The notes: generated by a model not told the origin, from the sequence alone. A DNA stretch of 64,000 nucleotides from PALSA-607 sp963825425 (GCA_963825425.1 CAWGTF010000010.1:62001-126000); one strand, 5' to 3'. Positions 34,095 to 44,252 are shown, numbered from the stretch's first letter. Numbers and translations: made by a program.

Positions 34095-36024
34095 TACTCA
34101 CCTCCGGCTGCGGGCGATCTCGCATGTCTGCTCGACCGACTCTGCATCCATCTGTTGACCCCCACGTACCTACGTCTCAGGGTGCCATCTTGGGGGCCGG
34201 TGCCGGGGGTCGAATACAAACCTTCGATCTCGTCGGCGAACTCAGTCATGACCACGCTCCGTCGCAACTTGAGCGTGGGCGTGAGCTGACCGCCAGCTTC
34301 GGTGAAGTCCCGATCGAGGATCCGGAAACGTCGGATCGACTCGGCCCGCGACACCACCCGGTTGGCGTCTGCGACCGCGGCTTCGATCTCGGCCAGCAGA
34401 TCGGGGTCATCGCGCAGTTCGGCAAGTCCCAACGACGGGTCCTTCCCGACCTTGGTCTTCCAGGTACCGAGCGCCTCGCCATCGATCGTGATCAGGGCGG
34501 CGATGTAGGGCCGCCGGTCACCAACCACCATCGCCTGCGCGATCAACGGATGACCGCGTAGCCGGTCCTCGAGTTGGGCGGGTGACACGTTCTTGCCGCC
34601 GGCTGTGACGAGGATTTCCTTCTTGCGGCCGGTGATGGTGATGAAGCCGTCGTCGTCGATGGCGCCGAGATCGCCGGTGTGCAGGAATCCGTCGGCGTCG
34701 CGGGCAGCCGCAGTCGCTTCGGGGTCGGCCCAGTACCGGTCGAAGACATGCTGCCCGGCGCACCAGCAACTCGCCGTCGTCCGCGACCCGCACTGTGGTG
34801 CCGGCCAGGGGCGGTCCCGACGCGTGCCGATCTTGACGGCATCGGGGCGATTGACGGACGCGGCGGCGGTTGTCTCGGTCAGGCCCCACCCTTCGAGTAC
34901 CGGGATTCCGGCACCCCGAAAGAAATGGCCAAGCCGGGTGCCGAGCGGCGCACCACCGGAGATCACCCACTCGACGTCGCCGCCGAGCGCCGCGCGGAGC
35001 TTGCGGAAGACGAGAACGTCGAGCGCGGCACGCTTCAGGCGCAAGACCAGCGGGACCTCGCCGCGTTCCATCGCCTCGCTGGCGTCGGATCGCCGTCGCC
35101 GCCGCCAGCGCGAAGATCTTCCCCTTGTTCTGGTCGACGGCCTTCTGCTGCGCGGCGGCGTACAGCCTCTCGAACACAAAGGGGACGGCGAGCAGCAGCG
35201 TCGGCTTGAAGGCGGCGAGATCGTCCTGCAGCGAACGCGTGTTCGGGCAGTGACCGACGGGTACGGCCGCGTGTACCAGCGCTACCTGGATGTCACGCGC
35301 GAACACGTGCGCCAGCGGCAGGAACAGCAGCGCACTGGTGTTGCCGATGAACAGCGCGGGCAGGCTCTCGACGGCGCTGGTCGCGCCGAACAAGAGATTG
35401 CGATGGGTGAGCGCGCAACCCTTCGGCCGCCCGGTGGTGCCCGAGGTGTAGATGATCGAGGCGAGTGACGCCGCGTTGATCGACTCTGCGCGCGGTGGCG
35501 AGCGCCGCGGGGTCGGCGGTGTCGCCGTCGCGGGCCAGCCCATCGAGGTCATCGTTCTCGATGACCCAGACCTCCCGCAGGTCTGGGAGCTGGTCACGGA
35601 TCTCGGCGACCGTGGTGGCGTGCGCGGCCGTCTCGACCACGACGCCGACGGCCTGGGAGTCGCCGAGGATCCAGCAGATCTGGTCGGGGGCGGACGTCTC
35701 ATAGATCGGAACGGTGACCAGGCCGGCGTGCCAGAGCGCGTAGTCGGTCAGGGTCCATTCGTAGCGGGTCCTCGACAGGAGTCCGACTCGCTGGCCCGGC
35801 GCAAACCCGACGGCAAGGAAGCCAGCAGCCAGCGACTCGACCTGCGCGAAGAACTCCGCCGCGCTGACCGGCGTCCAGGCAGTGTTTGTTGTCGTTGCGG
35901 ATTCGGCCGGACGGCGGCGGAACATCACGGCGTCCGGCCTCGTGGCGGCATGCGTCGCGACGATGTCGGTCAAGGTCGCGTCGTCGGCGATGGTGACCAC
36001 TGCCGGCGAAGTGAACTCGCGCAC
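34094..36024 (-). pseudogene. Long-chain acyl-CoA synthetase, FadD15-like (several frameshifts)
   Basis: An AMP-forming acyl-CoA ligase of roughly 600 residues. GTG 36024 follows GGAGG. In order: FAPGQRVGLLSRTRYEWTLT, the P-loop IIYTSGTTGRPKGCALTHRN, LPLAHVFARDIQVAL, GWGLTETTAAASV, TGDLGAIDDDGFITITGRKK, the catalytic Lys region TLKLRRSVVMTEFADEIEGL. Frames shift near 35480, 35090, 34810 and 34750. The reading frame continues about 40 residues past the usual end (near 34220) and stops in the start codon of the ABC gene, so the tail may also be shifted. It activates long fatty acids for lipid synthesis; syntenic, from memory, with Rv2187. Confidence 0.82.
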
Positions 36025-36195
36025 CGGACCTCCAGACAGCCGAGCTCTCAGGCCGAGACGCTCGACGGCTCCGCGACGGAACGTATCGGAGCAGCGGCTG
36101 GGTCGGGCTAGGCGCCAGACCTGTGGATGCCGGGGGACTAGGCCATTTGCCACCCAAGGGTCAAGGCGCCCGCCCGGACTGCCGACGACATCGAC

Positions 36196-36687
36196 GTGAG
36201 CGATCAGGCCGATTTCCGCTGCCCGCACTGCAGCGCGCTCCTGCGCTCGGGCGCGCAGTGGTGCACCTTGTGCTACGCCGACCTTCGGCCCAAACCTGAA
36301 CCGGAGCCCGTTGCGGTAAGCGCTGGTGCGCCCAGCTTGACCTCAGGCGCGGCGCCCGGCACCCCGGCCGACTCGCTCACGGCCCTCGAAGCGGCTGCGC
36401 AGGCGCTCGTGCAGCAGGCCGCACCGGGTACCGAGGCTGATCCCTCGGTTGCGCCGAAGGGCTGGCCTTGTACAGGGTGCGAGGCGATCGTGTCGTTCGA
36501 CGAGGACGCCTGCCCGACGTGCGGCACCCGATTCCTCGACGGCGCACGAGGCGAACCGGACTTGCTCGATCGCATCGGACCAGGGGGGCTGCCCGTCAGT
36601 ACGCAGACCCTCATCATTGCCGGCGGAGCGGTCGCGATCATCGCGATCATCCTCGCCGCGATGTACATCATCGGCACGGTCTTCTGA
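36196..36687 (+). CDS. Zinc-ribbon membrane protein
   Basis: A 163-residue protein with two zinc ribbons: FRCPHCSALLRSGAQWCTLC at residues 7-26 and CTGCEAIVSFDEDACPTCG at about 93-111, separated by a Pro/Ala-rich linker. A single membrane helix closes the chain (LIIAGGAVAIIAIILAAMYI). The ribbons are predicted to be cytoplasmic. Similar uncharacterised proteins occur beside fadD15 in actinobacteria. It is divergent from fadD (172 bases) and probably starts a transcript with the SRPBCC and glucokinase genes. Confidence 0.7.
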   Translation: MSDQADFRCPHCSALLRSGAQWCTLCYADLRPKPEPEPVAVSAGAPSLTSGAAPGTPADSLTALEAAAQALVQQAAPGTEADPSVAPKGWPCTGCEAIVSFDEDACPTCGTRFLDGARGEPDLLDRIGPGGLPVSTQTLIIAGGAVAIIAIILAAMYIIGTVF

Positions 36688-36749
36688 GCGCCACGCTGTG
36701 CGCTACCGAAGTGGGTTACCGGCCTCCGGCTACCAGTAAGGTGTGCGCG

Positions 36750-37179
36750 GTGACTGAAGTCAGCCGGTCGAGCATTGTCATCGACGCCGACCCGGCCGCA
36801 GTGATGAAGGTCATCGCCGACTTTCCGTCGCTACCCGCAGTGGATCACGTTCATTCAGGCAGTCGAGGTCCTCGACTCTGACGAGACAGGACGCGCGACG
36901 GTGGTCCGCTTCGTGCTCGACGCCGGAGTCGTCGTCGACGACTACGCGCTTGCCTATACGTGGTCGGACGACGAGGTGAGCTGGCAGTTGGTCCGCGCAA
37001 CGTCGATCAAAGCGATGGACGGCAGTTACCAGCTCAAGCCAGCGGCGCGCGGAACTGAGGTCGCCTACGCGCTGTCGATCGATATCGACATGCCGCTGCT
37101 TGGGGTGTTCAAGCGCAAGGCCGAGCAGGTCTTGATCGACACCGCTCTCCGGGCTTTGAAGGTACGCGTGGAAGCATGA
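36750..37179 (+). pseudogene. SRPBCC (polyketide cyclase-like) protein, one-base frameshift
   Basis: A START/Bet v1-fold protein of about 142 residues (Rv2185c family from memory). The N-terminal strand RSSIVIDADPAAVMKVIADF from GTG 36750 and the remainder (WITFIQAVEVLDSDETGRAT, DDYALAYTWSDDEVSWQLV) are in two frames. Removing one C in TCGCTACCC near 36830 restores the expected DFPSYPQWI. The fold binds hydrophobic ligands in a cavity; ligand unknown, though neighbours in lipid metabolism are suggestive. It ends four bases before the glucokinase start. Confidence 0.8.
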
Positions 37180-37183
37180 CGCC

Positions 37184-38128
37184 ATGGGCCTGACGATTGG
37201 CGTCGACGTCGGCGGCACCAAAGTGCTGGCCGGCGTGGTCGACGAAGACGGTCAGATCCTCGAGCAGGATCGGCAGAGCACGCCCAAGACCGACGGTGAG
37301 GCCATTGCCGAAGTCATCGCCGGCCTCGTCGCTTCACTGCGTAGCCGCCATGACGTCGAGGCGGTCGGGATCGGCGCGGCCGGTTGGATCGATCTCGATC
37401 GCGCGAATGTCATGTTCGCGCCGAACCTGGTGTGGCGAAACGAGCCGCTGAAGATGCGCGTCTCGAAGCTGATCGACCTGCCGATCGTCGTCGAGAACGA
37501 TGCGAACTGTCACGCGTGGGCCGAGCACAGATTCGGTGCCGCCCGCGGACACGACACCGTCGTCGCGGTCATTCTCGGCACCGGAATCGGTGGCGGCATC
37601 GTGCTCGAGGGTCGCCTGTTCCGCGGTGGATTCGGTATCGCCGGCGAGCCCGGCCACATTCGCGTCGTGCCCGACGGGCGCCTGTGTGGTTGCGGCAATC
37701 ACGGTTGCTGGGAGCAGTACGCGAGCGGCAACGCGCTGGTCCGGGCGGCGCGCGAGATGGCCCGCTCGGCGCCGTCCAGCATGCCGTCCTTGATGAAGGC
37801 TGTCGTCGGCCAGGTCGACGCCATCACCGGACCACTGGTGACCCAGGCGGCGAACGCCGGCGACCCGGGGGCGCGAGAGTGCTTCGACACCGTCGGCCGG
37901 TGGGTCGGACAAGGGCTCGCCGACCTCGCCACGATCCTTGACCCGGTGTGCTTTGTGGTCGGGGGTGGTCCGGCGGACGCCGGTGCCGTGCTCATCGATC
38001 CGACCCGAGAGGCCTTCGACGCGGCATTGAGCGGCGGCGCCTACCGTCCCCACGCGCAGATTCTGACCGCCGCACTCGGCAGCTCGGCCGGCCTGGTCGG
38101 TGCCGCCGATCTCGCGCGCATCCGCTGA
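37184..38128 (+). CDS. glk: ROK-family glucokinase
   Basis: A 314-residue ROK sugar kinase. N-terminal phosphate loop TIGVDVGGTKVLAG, catalytic Asp in VVENDANCHAWAE, the sugar-contact ILGTGIGGGIVL and EPGHIRV motifs, and the ROK zinc motif CGCGNHGCWEQYASG (about 165-180). These features and the length fit actinobacterial glucokinases, which phosphorylate glucose with ATP or polyphosphate. Four bases after the SRPBCC gene. Other ROK sugar kinases cannot be fully excluded. Confidence 0.9.
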   Translation: MGLTIGVDVGGTKVLAGVVDEDGQILEQDRQSTPKTDGEAIAEVIAGLVASLRSRHDVEAVGIGAAGWIDLDRANVMFAPNLVWRNEPLKMRVSKLIDLPIVVENDANCHAWAEHRFGAARGHDTVVAVILGTGIGGGIVLEGRLFRGGFGIAGEPGHIRVVPDGRLCGCGNHGCWEQYASGNALVRAAREMARSAPSSMPSLMKAVVGQVDAITGPLVTQAANAGDPGARECFDTVGRWVGQGLADLATILDPVCFVVGGGPADAGAVLIDPTREAFDAALSGGAYRPHAQILTAALGSSAGLVGAADLARIR

Positions 38129-38156
38129 GGCCTTTCCGTCGCTAGCCTTGAGCGTT

Positions 38157-38696
38157 ATGCGGCGACTGGGTAGGCGGCGATCTGGCACGCGCCGGTGATC
38201 CGCGCCGCGATGCTGGTGCTGCGGCGGTCGAGTTCGCCCTGGTGCTGCCGATCCTGGTTCTGATCCTGTTCGGGATCATCGATTACGGCCTGTACTTCAG
38301 CAACACGCTCAGTGCCGAGTCTGGCGTGCAAACCGCGGCGCGGCAGGCGATCGTCGGCAACCTCGATCCCGACTGCACGACACGAGACCCACCGCCGGCG
38401 GTCGTCGCGATTCAGACTGCCGCACTGATGTGCTGGTGAAGGCCAACACGGGCTCGATCACGGGCAAGGCGTACGTCAAGGTGATGCTCCCGGACGACCC
38501 GCCAACCCGGCGCCAACCCGCCCGGCTGGTTCCCGGGACAGCAGTTGTTGTCTGTGAGGTCATCGACGTCCAGGGCCTCACGGGGTACGTGCCGTTGCCA
38601 CGCATGACGGCGGTCGGATTCGCTCGAAGGTTGTCGACGCAGATCGAGAACGGTCGCGCCTGCGAACCAGCAAGCCGATTCAGGGGCCGAGGATGA
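38157..38696 (+). pseudogene. TadE-like pseudopilin (frameshifted)
   Basis: TadE family minor pilin. The core GAAAVEFALVLPILVLILFG with Glu at +5 after a Gly-Ala start is a classic TadE/TadG prepilin motif. ATG 38157 is in another frame (MRRLGRRRSGTRR then stop), and a second shift near 38430 leads to TGSITGKAYVKVMLPDD and MTAVGFARRLSTQIENG, the family's C-terminal pattern. It overlaps the next gene (ATGA). It belongs with the Tad operon at 23-32 kb although separated and on the other strand. Confidence 0.72.
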
Positions 38697-40074
38697 CTCG
38701 CCGCCGGGCGGTTGGGGCTGGTGTACGTGATTCGGCGCATCTGTCGCAGCCGCCGAGATGAGGACGGCGCGGTCGCTGTGCTTGTCGCGCTTCTGTCGGT
38801 CGTGCTGTTCGGATTTGGTGCGCTCGTCATCGACATCGGTCACGCGCAGGTGGTGCGATCGCAGGGCCAGAGCACGGTCGACGCAGCGTCGCTCGCCGGT
38901 GTTCGCGTACTGGCGAGCGAACCGTCTGACCCCGACGTGCTTACCGACGTCGTCGCCGCGGTGAAGAGCTACGTCCTGGCGAACATGGGAATCACCGTCA
39001 CGCATTGGGCAGGATGTGACAGATCCGGCAGCCCTCGGTCCGCAGATCGATACAGACGTCACGTCGGATACGTGCATCTCAGATTCGACGTCGCCGACCC
39101 AGGGATCAACGTCGTTTCAGGTCCGGGTCAAGCTGCCGACGCAGCATGTGCCGGCGACCTTCGGCGGACTATTCGGCGTCAGCTCGATCGGGATCTCGCC
39201 TGTTGCACAAGCACTGTCGGGCCAGCCGCTCCCGCCCGAATGCGGACCGTGCGATCCGGTGCTCGACGAGAGCACTGGCCAGCCGACAGCCGCAGCCCCC
39301 GCCGACCGGGTTGCCGGCCGCAATCCGAGCGATGCTGCCGAATCCAGACGCGCTGCCGACTTGATCCTGACTTCCTGCCGCCCGGTGTACGTGGACAACG
39401 ACGGATGTCCAGCGCCTGGCACTTACGACGACGGGCGTAGACGGTGGGACGCGGACACCTGCACGCTGAACCCGGCCTCTACGTCTTCAACGACGCCAAC
39501 CTCGACGTCGCACAGCGCGAGTCTCATCGAGCTACTTGCAGCCAGCCGATGCAACGCTGGCGACCCGCCAGACGGTACTGGCGTCACGCTCGTCTTCTAC
39601 GGCACTGCGACGCTGACCGTCGAGAACGGTCGGCAGCATTACAAGGCGACACATGGCGAGCCGTGATCCGCTGACCGCGACACCACCGCAAATGTCGAGG
39701 CAGCCGGGCGAGCCGATTCCAGGCGTTGCCATCGTGTTCGATCAGTTCGGATCGCGACGCCGCGCACAGCCAAGCGTCGATCCGGCGCCGTCGACGAGCG
39801 TGCTTCTCCCTCGGGGATGACTTCAATATCAGCGGCAGCGTCTACGCGCTCGACGGGCAGACGACTTGGGCGACGGACGTCGGGCGACTGCATGCCGGTC
39901 TACGTGCCACCTGCGCCGTTCAAGGACGACGCCGCCGGACGGCCAGTCGGTGCATCGCCACGACGGCAACCGCATTTGCTCCTGATCCCGGATGGCACCG
40001 ATCGGATCCCTACAGTCGCTACCGACCACCCGATGGCTGAGCCGCCGCCTTCGCCGCCACACCTGGTCAAGTAA
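38693..40074 (+). pseudogene. TadG-like pilus assembly protein (several frameshifts)
   Basis: A TadG-family protein. The N-terminal DEDGAVAVLVALLSVVLFGF and IDIGHAQVVRSQGQSTVDAA are typical of the Tad_G domain. Later parts in other frames include FQVRVKLPTQHVPATFGGLF, GISPVAQALSG, LNPGLYVFNDANLDV, GTGVTLVFYGTATLTVENG and DDFNISGSVYALDGQTTWA, a beta-rich region seen in such proteins. At least five shifts (near 38715, 39010, 39470, 39660, 39815). The exact 3' end is uncertain; the last frame with family-like content stops at 40074. Predicted membrane-anchored, extracellular. Confidence 0.6.
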
Positions 40075-40102
40075 CTCCACATCGCCGAGTAAGGGGCCTG
40101 CG

Positions 40103-40786
40103 TTGCCGACGCAGTTGCGCGTTCTCAGCTACAACGTGCGGTCGTTGCGCGACGATGCGCAAGCGGTGTCGACGGTGATCCGGTCGTGCAGCCCTGACGT
40201 CGTTTGCATCCAAGAAGCACCGCGTTTTCTTCGGTGGCGTTCGAAATGTGCGGCCCTGGCGAGGGAATCCGGCCTCGTTGTCGTCACCGGGGGTAGGCCT
40301 GCTGGCGCGATGCTGCTGCTCGCGGCATTGCAGGTGCGGGTGCTTGAGGTCGCCGATGTGTTGCTCAGTCGCAAGAAGGGATTGCATCAACGCGGCGTCG
40401 CGCTGGCGACACTCGAGCTCGGCGGCACCAAGTTCTCACTCGGCAGCATCCACCTCGATCTCGATAGCGACGAGCGCCGCCGGCACGTCGACGAGATCGT
40501 TGCGCGCACATCGACGTGCGGTGCGCCCGTCATCGTCGCGGGCGATATCAACGAGGAGCCCGACGGACCTGCGTGGCGAGCGCTTGCGAGTAGTTATGCC
40601 GACGCATTCGCACTTGCCCCTAGTGGAGGCGAGTACACGTACAGCGCGGTCGAGCCGGTGAAGAGGATCGACGGTATCTTCGTCGACGCAGCGATCAAGG
40701 TGCGAAGTTGTGGTGTCCCGGACGTGCCTGGCATCGAGCGGGCGAGTGACCATCTACCGGTGCTGGCTGTCGTCGAACTACCCTGA
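40103..40786 (+). CDS. Endonuclease/exonuclease/phosphatase (EEP) family protein
   Basis: A 227-residue EEP-fold protein. Motifs: LRVLSYNVRSL (Asn metal/phosphate site), VVCIQEAPRF (metal-binding Glu), VIVAGDINEEPDGPAWR (Asp/Asn) and ERASDHLPVLAVV (catalytic Asp-His pair). The missing signal peptide suggests a cytoplasmic hydrolase of nucleic acid or phosphoester; substrate not evident. I chose TTG 40103, preceded by AAGGGG, because homology starts immediately after it; the longer frame to 39992 overlaps the TadG region. Confidence 0.82.
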   Translation: MPTQLRVLSYNVRSLRDDAQAVSTVIRSCSPDVVCIQEAPRFLRWRSKCAALARESGLVVVTGGRPAGAMLLLAALQVRVLEVADVLLSRKKGLHQRGVALATLELGGTKFSLGSIHLDLDSDERRRHVDEIVARTSTCGAPVIVAGDINEEPDGPAWRALASSYADAFALAPSGGEYTYSAVEPVKRIDGIFVDAAIKVRSCGVPDVPGIERASDHLPVLAVVELP

Positions 40787-40985
40787 CCTCCGCGAGAACA
40801 CGCGGTTCGCGTGAGCGATTCTCACAAGGGCGGAATTTGCTTAGTCCGCAACTAACAGGTCGTCAATAGGCTTCACTCGATCTGTGGACGAGCACTAAGC
40901 GATGTGGCCCTGTGGACATTCTTGCTTATTCCATAGGCATTCTTGGCCGCGCGTTTCTGTCGGTGGTCGTCGTTAGCTTGTTGTC

Positions 40986-42267
40986 ATGAGTTCGACCGGC
41001 GCCGATTATCAGCATCCCGCTCTTGATGCGGTCGCGATGATCGTTGCTGGGTTGGATGCGCTGGCAGAAGCATCGTTGTGGTCGCTGTCCACAGCTGAGG
41101 TCGGCTCGTTTGGTGGTCGCGGTCGAACGCATCGGTCGGCGGCTGGCTGCCACCCAGGTTGCGGGTGCTCGCGCAGGCTGATAGTTGTGGTGTCGCCGAC
41201 CAGACCGGTGCCTCCTCTACTGCGGTGTGGCTGCACAACGTCGCTGACCTGCCCGTGGGTGTCGGCCGGGCGCGGCTGGCGTTACATCACGCGTTGACGT
41301 CGCGGCCGGTGGTAGCCGCAGCGTTTAGTTCCGGTGATATTGGGCCCGAGGCGGCGTCCGCGGTGTGTGCCGCGATCGACACGCTGCCTGGTGGGGTGCC
41401 GGCAGCCATGTACACCGAAATCGAGACATTGCTGGTCGACACCGCCCGCGATGAAGGAACCAAAGCGGTTGTGGCCCGGTCGATGGAGATCGCGAACCGG
41501 TTCGACCCCGACGGGTTCGCCCAACACGAAGAAGACGCCCGCGCCCGCCGCTTCCTGCATCTGATCCGCCAACACGACGGCACGCTGAAAGTCCGTGGCT
41601 GTCTGGACAAGGAGGCCGGTGCGCTGGTGCTGGCGGTCCTTGACCCACTCGCCGCACCCGAGCCGGTCAACGAAGGCATCCGCGACCTGCGGCTGGCCGA
41701 GCACCGCTACGCCGACGCCCTGGTCCAGCTGTGCCAGCTGGCCACCCCGACATTGCCCGAGGTTCGCGGCGAACGCCCGCACATGTTCGTCACCACCACC
41801 TTGGAATCGTTGCAACACGCCAGCCGGCAGCTGCACTGGGCACCCTGGAAGGCGGCTACCTCATCAGCCCCAGCGCGCTCCGCCGAATCGCGTGTGACGC
41901 CAACATCATCCCCGTCGTACTGGGCAGCGCCGGTCAACCGCTTGACATCGGCCGCAGCACCCGCATCGTGCCCCAAGGGTTGCGCCGCGCGCTGATCCTG
42001 CGCGACGGAGGATGCGCGTTCCCCGGCTGCGACCGCCCACCGTCGTGGTGCGACGCCCACCACATCGACCACTGGGCCAACGGCGGACCCACCTCGATAT
42101 GCAACACCGCGCTGCTGTGCGTCCACCACCACGACCGGGCCCACCGCGACGGCTGGACCATCACCATCACCGACGGCCTCCCCTGGTTCATCCCACCAAC
42201 CTGGCTCGACCCCGACCAACGACCCCGACAAAACAGCCGCTACCGCATCCGCAAACTCGACCCGTAG
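40986..42267 (+). pseudogene. DUF222 / HNH endonuclease domain protein (two frameshifts)
   Basis: A second 13E12-type protein. ATG 40986 opens MSSTGADYQHPALDAVAMIV; the frame shifts near 41110 (LVVAVERIGRRLAATQVAG), continues through DUF222 (SSTAVWLHNVADLPVGVGRA, DGTLKVRGCLDKEAGALVLA), then shifts near 41850 into the C-terminal half with ALRRIACDANIIPVVL and the HNH part CAFPGCDRPPSWCDAHHIDH. All domains are present, so loss may be recent or an indel artefact. It is only distantly similar to the intact copy at 9.4 kb. Confidence 0.82.
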
Positions 42268-42313
42268 GTGGCGTCGGTTGGAGTTACGGTGCCCGTTGGT
42301 CGTCTGCGTAAAG

Positions 42314-43240
42314 CTAGACGACCGCGCCGTCGTCGGGGTCGGAGTCACTCGGTCGGTCCTCGCGCATCATCGCGACGAGCCCGACGAAGCCACCGACCAC
42401 GAACAGGACGCCGAGGAAGACCGCGGCGGGCACGGCGTCCCAGAATGCGCGGCCGACAATGAGCACAACGCCAACGAGGATTGATGCGAGCGACCACCGG
42501 GTGCCCCGTCGAAGTCTTGGCAGCGGTGGCGGCGGTTCGGGCACGAAGTGCTCGTCAAGGATCGAGAGCGGGTCGTACTCCCCGCTCGGCGTGGCAGTGG
42601 TGCCACTCGACGTCCCGGCATCGAAGCTTGGGTCGACAGGCCGCACGATGCGGCGCGGTACGGGCGACTGGTCGCCCGGCTCGTGCGCACCGGTGTACAT
42701 GCTTTCGATCGATGATGGGCCGAGCCGGCGGTCAGAGCCATCGCCTGGTTGGTCGGAATCTGGAGGCAAGTCCTCGGCGAGCGGCCACGGGCCGGCTCCG
42801 GCGTTTGTCGGCAGGTCGAAGCCCGCGACGATCTGCGCCCACACGTCGTCGGTTGAATCGCCGCCGAAAGGCGCGCCGTCGACGTGGTCGTCGGGATGTC
42901 CCTCGGGCCGCCCCCCGCCGTCCATCTTTCCGCCGCCCGCACCTCCGTCGTCGAACTGGTCTGGCGTAGTCGCCGCTGCGATGAGGTCGGGTCGGTCTCC
43001 GTGGACGTTGAGCAGCGTCGACGCGCGATCGTGGTGCCGGCGGTCAACCCACAGCCGGTCGCGCGGGCGTTCGGGAAGGTGCACCTCGAGATAGCCGCCC
43101 AGCTGGCCGGTGCTCGGGACCACGTAGGCCGCGATGCCTTCGGCGCGCAGCGCTTCGAGCATTGCGTCGGCAAGCCGCGGGTCAAGATCGGCAAGCGGAA
43201 CGTAATGGCGAGCGACGAACCCGTTGTCGCGACCTGGCAT
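42314..43240 (-). CDS. Actinobacterial membrane protein with C-terminal two-helix domain
   Basis: A 308-residue protein. Residues 1-85 form a compact domain (HYVPLADLDPRLADAMLEAL, GYLEVHLPERPRDRLWVD), followed by a long disordered Asp/Gly/Pro-rich region and two membrane helices near the C-terminus (WSLASILVGVVLIVGRAFWD, AAVFLGVLFVVGGFVGLVAM), resembling DUF308-type endings. ATG 43240 begins the folded part; the longer frame to 43462 gives a Cys/His-rich stretch from a non-coding repeat and is rejected. Function unknown. Divergent from plsC. Confidence 0.7.
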   Translation of the reverse strand: MPGRDNGFVARHYVPLADLDPRLADAMLEALRAEGIAAYVVPSTGQLGGYLEVHLPERPRDRLWVDRRHHDRASTLLNVHGDRPDLIAAATTPDQFDDGGAGGGKMDGGGRPEGHPDDHVDGAPFGGDSTDDVWAQIVAGFDLPTNAGAGPWPLAEDLPPDSDQPGDGSDRRLGPSSIESMYTGAHEPGDQSPVPRRIVRPVDPSFDAGTSSGTTATPSGEYDPLSILDEHFVPEPPPPLPRLRRGTRWSLASILVGVVLIVGRAFWDAVPAAVFLGVLFVVGGFVGLVAMMREDRPSDSDPDDGAVV

Positions 43241-43414
43241 GACGTCAATCCTGCATGAGAAAAGGAGCGGCTGCGTTGACACGCCGGACTTATCCCAAGT
43301 ATCCCGATGTAAAGAGCGCCTTGGGGCCTGGTGAATCCGGCGGTGGAACCGTACTCCTCGCCAACTACTCGGCGCGGAGGCCGGGCAGCGGTATGGTGCG
43401 GCGAGGACGTGGCT

Positions 43415-43481
43415 CGTGTGGCAGGTGTGGCGCGGGCACGTGTGGCAGGTGTGGCCCGTCACATGTGGCAGCTGTAGCCGG
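43415..43481. repeat. Intergenic repeat, three copies of about 24 bp
   Basis: Three copies beginning at 43415, 43439 and 43462, of the form CGTGTGGCAGGTGTGGCCCG, the third diverged. It lies in the 274-base gap between the divergent DUF308-like gene and plsC. Nothing else was recognised in 43241-43514. Confidence 0.8.
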
Positions 43482-43514
43482 TAAGGCCACGGCGAAGGGA
43501 CCCAGGTGTTGTAG

Positions 43515-44252
43515 GTGTTCTATTGGTTCCTGAAATGGACGCTGGGGGCCAGCCTGCGGCTGATCTTTCGGCCCAAGGTCGTCGGCCTCGAGAACGTCCC
43601 CGCGCACGGCGCCGCGATCATCGCGAGCAACCACCTGTCCTTCTCGGACTCCTTCTTTGCCCCACTGGTGATTCCCGGCCGCAAGGTCACGTTCATGGCC
43701 AAGTCGGAGTACTTCAATCGCCGTGGCATCAAGGGCACGTTGAGCCGCTGGTTCTTCAGCGCGATCGGGCAGTTATCGGTGGACCGGTCTGGTGGTAAGG
43801 CCAGCGCGTCAGGCTTGAACACTGGCCTCAGCGTGCTGCAGGCCGGGGAGCTGCTTGGCATCTATCCCGAGGGAACGCGCTCGCCAGATGGCCGCCTGTA
43901 CCGAGGCCGCACGGGAGTGGCGCGCATGGTGTTGGAGGCCGGCGTACCGGTGATCCCGTGCGCGATGGTGAACACCGACCGGTTGCAGCCGCCCGGCCAC
44001 GTGGTTCCGAAGGTCATTCGCCCCGAAGTGCGATTCGGCAAGCCGCTCGACTTCTCGCGCTACGCCGGCATGGAGGGGGATCGGCTGGTGCTCCGGGCGA
44101 TCACCGACGAGATCATGTACGAGCTCATGAGGCTCTCCGGGCAGCAGTACGTGGATATTTACGCAACCAAGGCGAAAGAGGAGCTGAAGGCGCGCGGGAA
44201 GCAAGCTGATCGTCACGACGGCGACGAGCCGGACATCGCCCGCTCGGCCTGA
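43515..44252 (+). CDS. plsC: 1-acyl-sn-glycerol-3-phosphate acyltransferase
   Basis: A 245-residue PlsC-type acyltransferase, making phosphatidic acid from lysophosphatidate and acyl-CoA/ACP at the membrane. The catalytic HX4D is NHLSFSD (about 36-42), with FMAKSEYFNRRG, the acceptor-site IYPEGTRSPDGRLYRG and VPVIPCAMVN motifs. GTG 43515. From memory this corresponds to Rv2182c. Its stop codon is the first element of a tandem repeat. Confidence 0.9.
   Translation: MFYWFLKWTLGASLRLIFRPKVVGLENVPAHGAAIIASNHLSFSDSFFAPLVIPGRKVTFMAKSEYFNRRGIKGTLSRWFFSAIGQLSVDRSGGKASASGLNTGLSVLQAGELLGIYPEGTRSPDGRLYRGRTGVARMVLEAGVPVIPCAMVNTDRLQPPGHVVPKVIRPEVRFGKPLDFSRYAGMEGDRLVLRAITDEIMYELMRLSGQQYVDIYATKAKEELKARGKQADRHDGDEPDIARSA

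Noticed and set aside
43241..43462. Cys/His-rich N-terminal extension (THTCHTCP-like) of the membrane protein at 42.3 kb
   Set aside because: It is translated from the intergenic 24-bp repeat; the folded part and a sensible start are at 43240.
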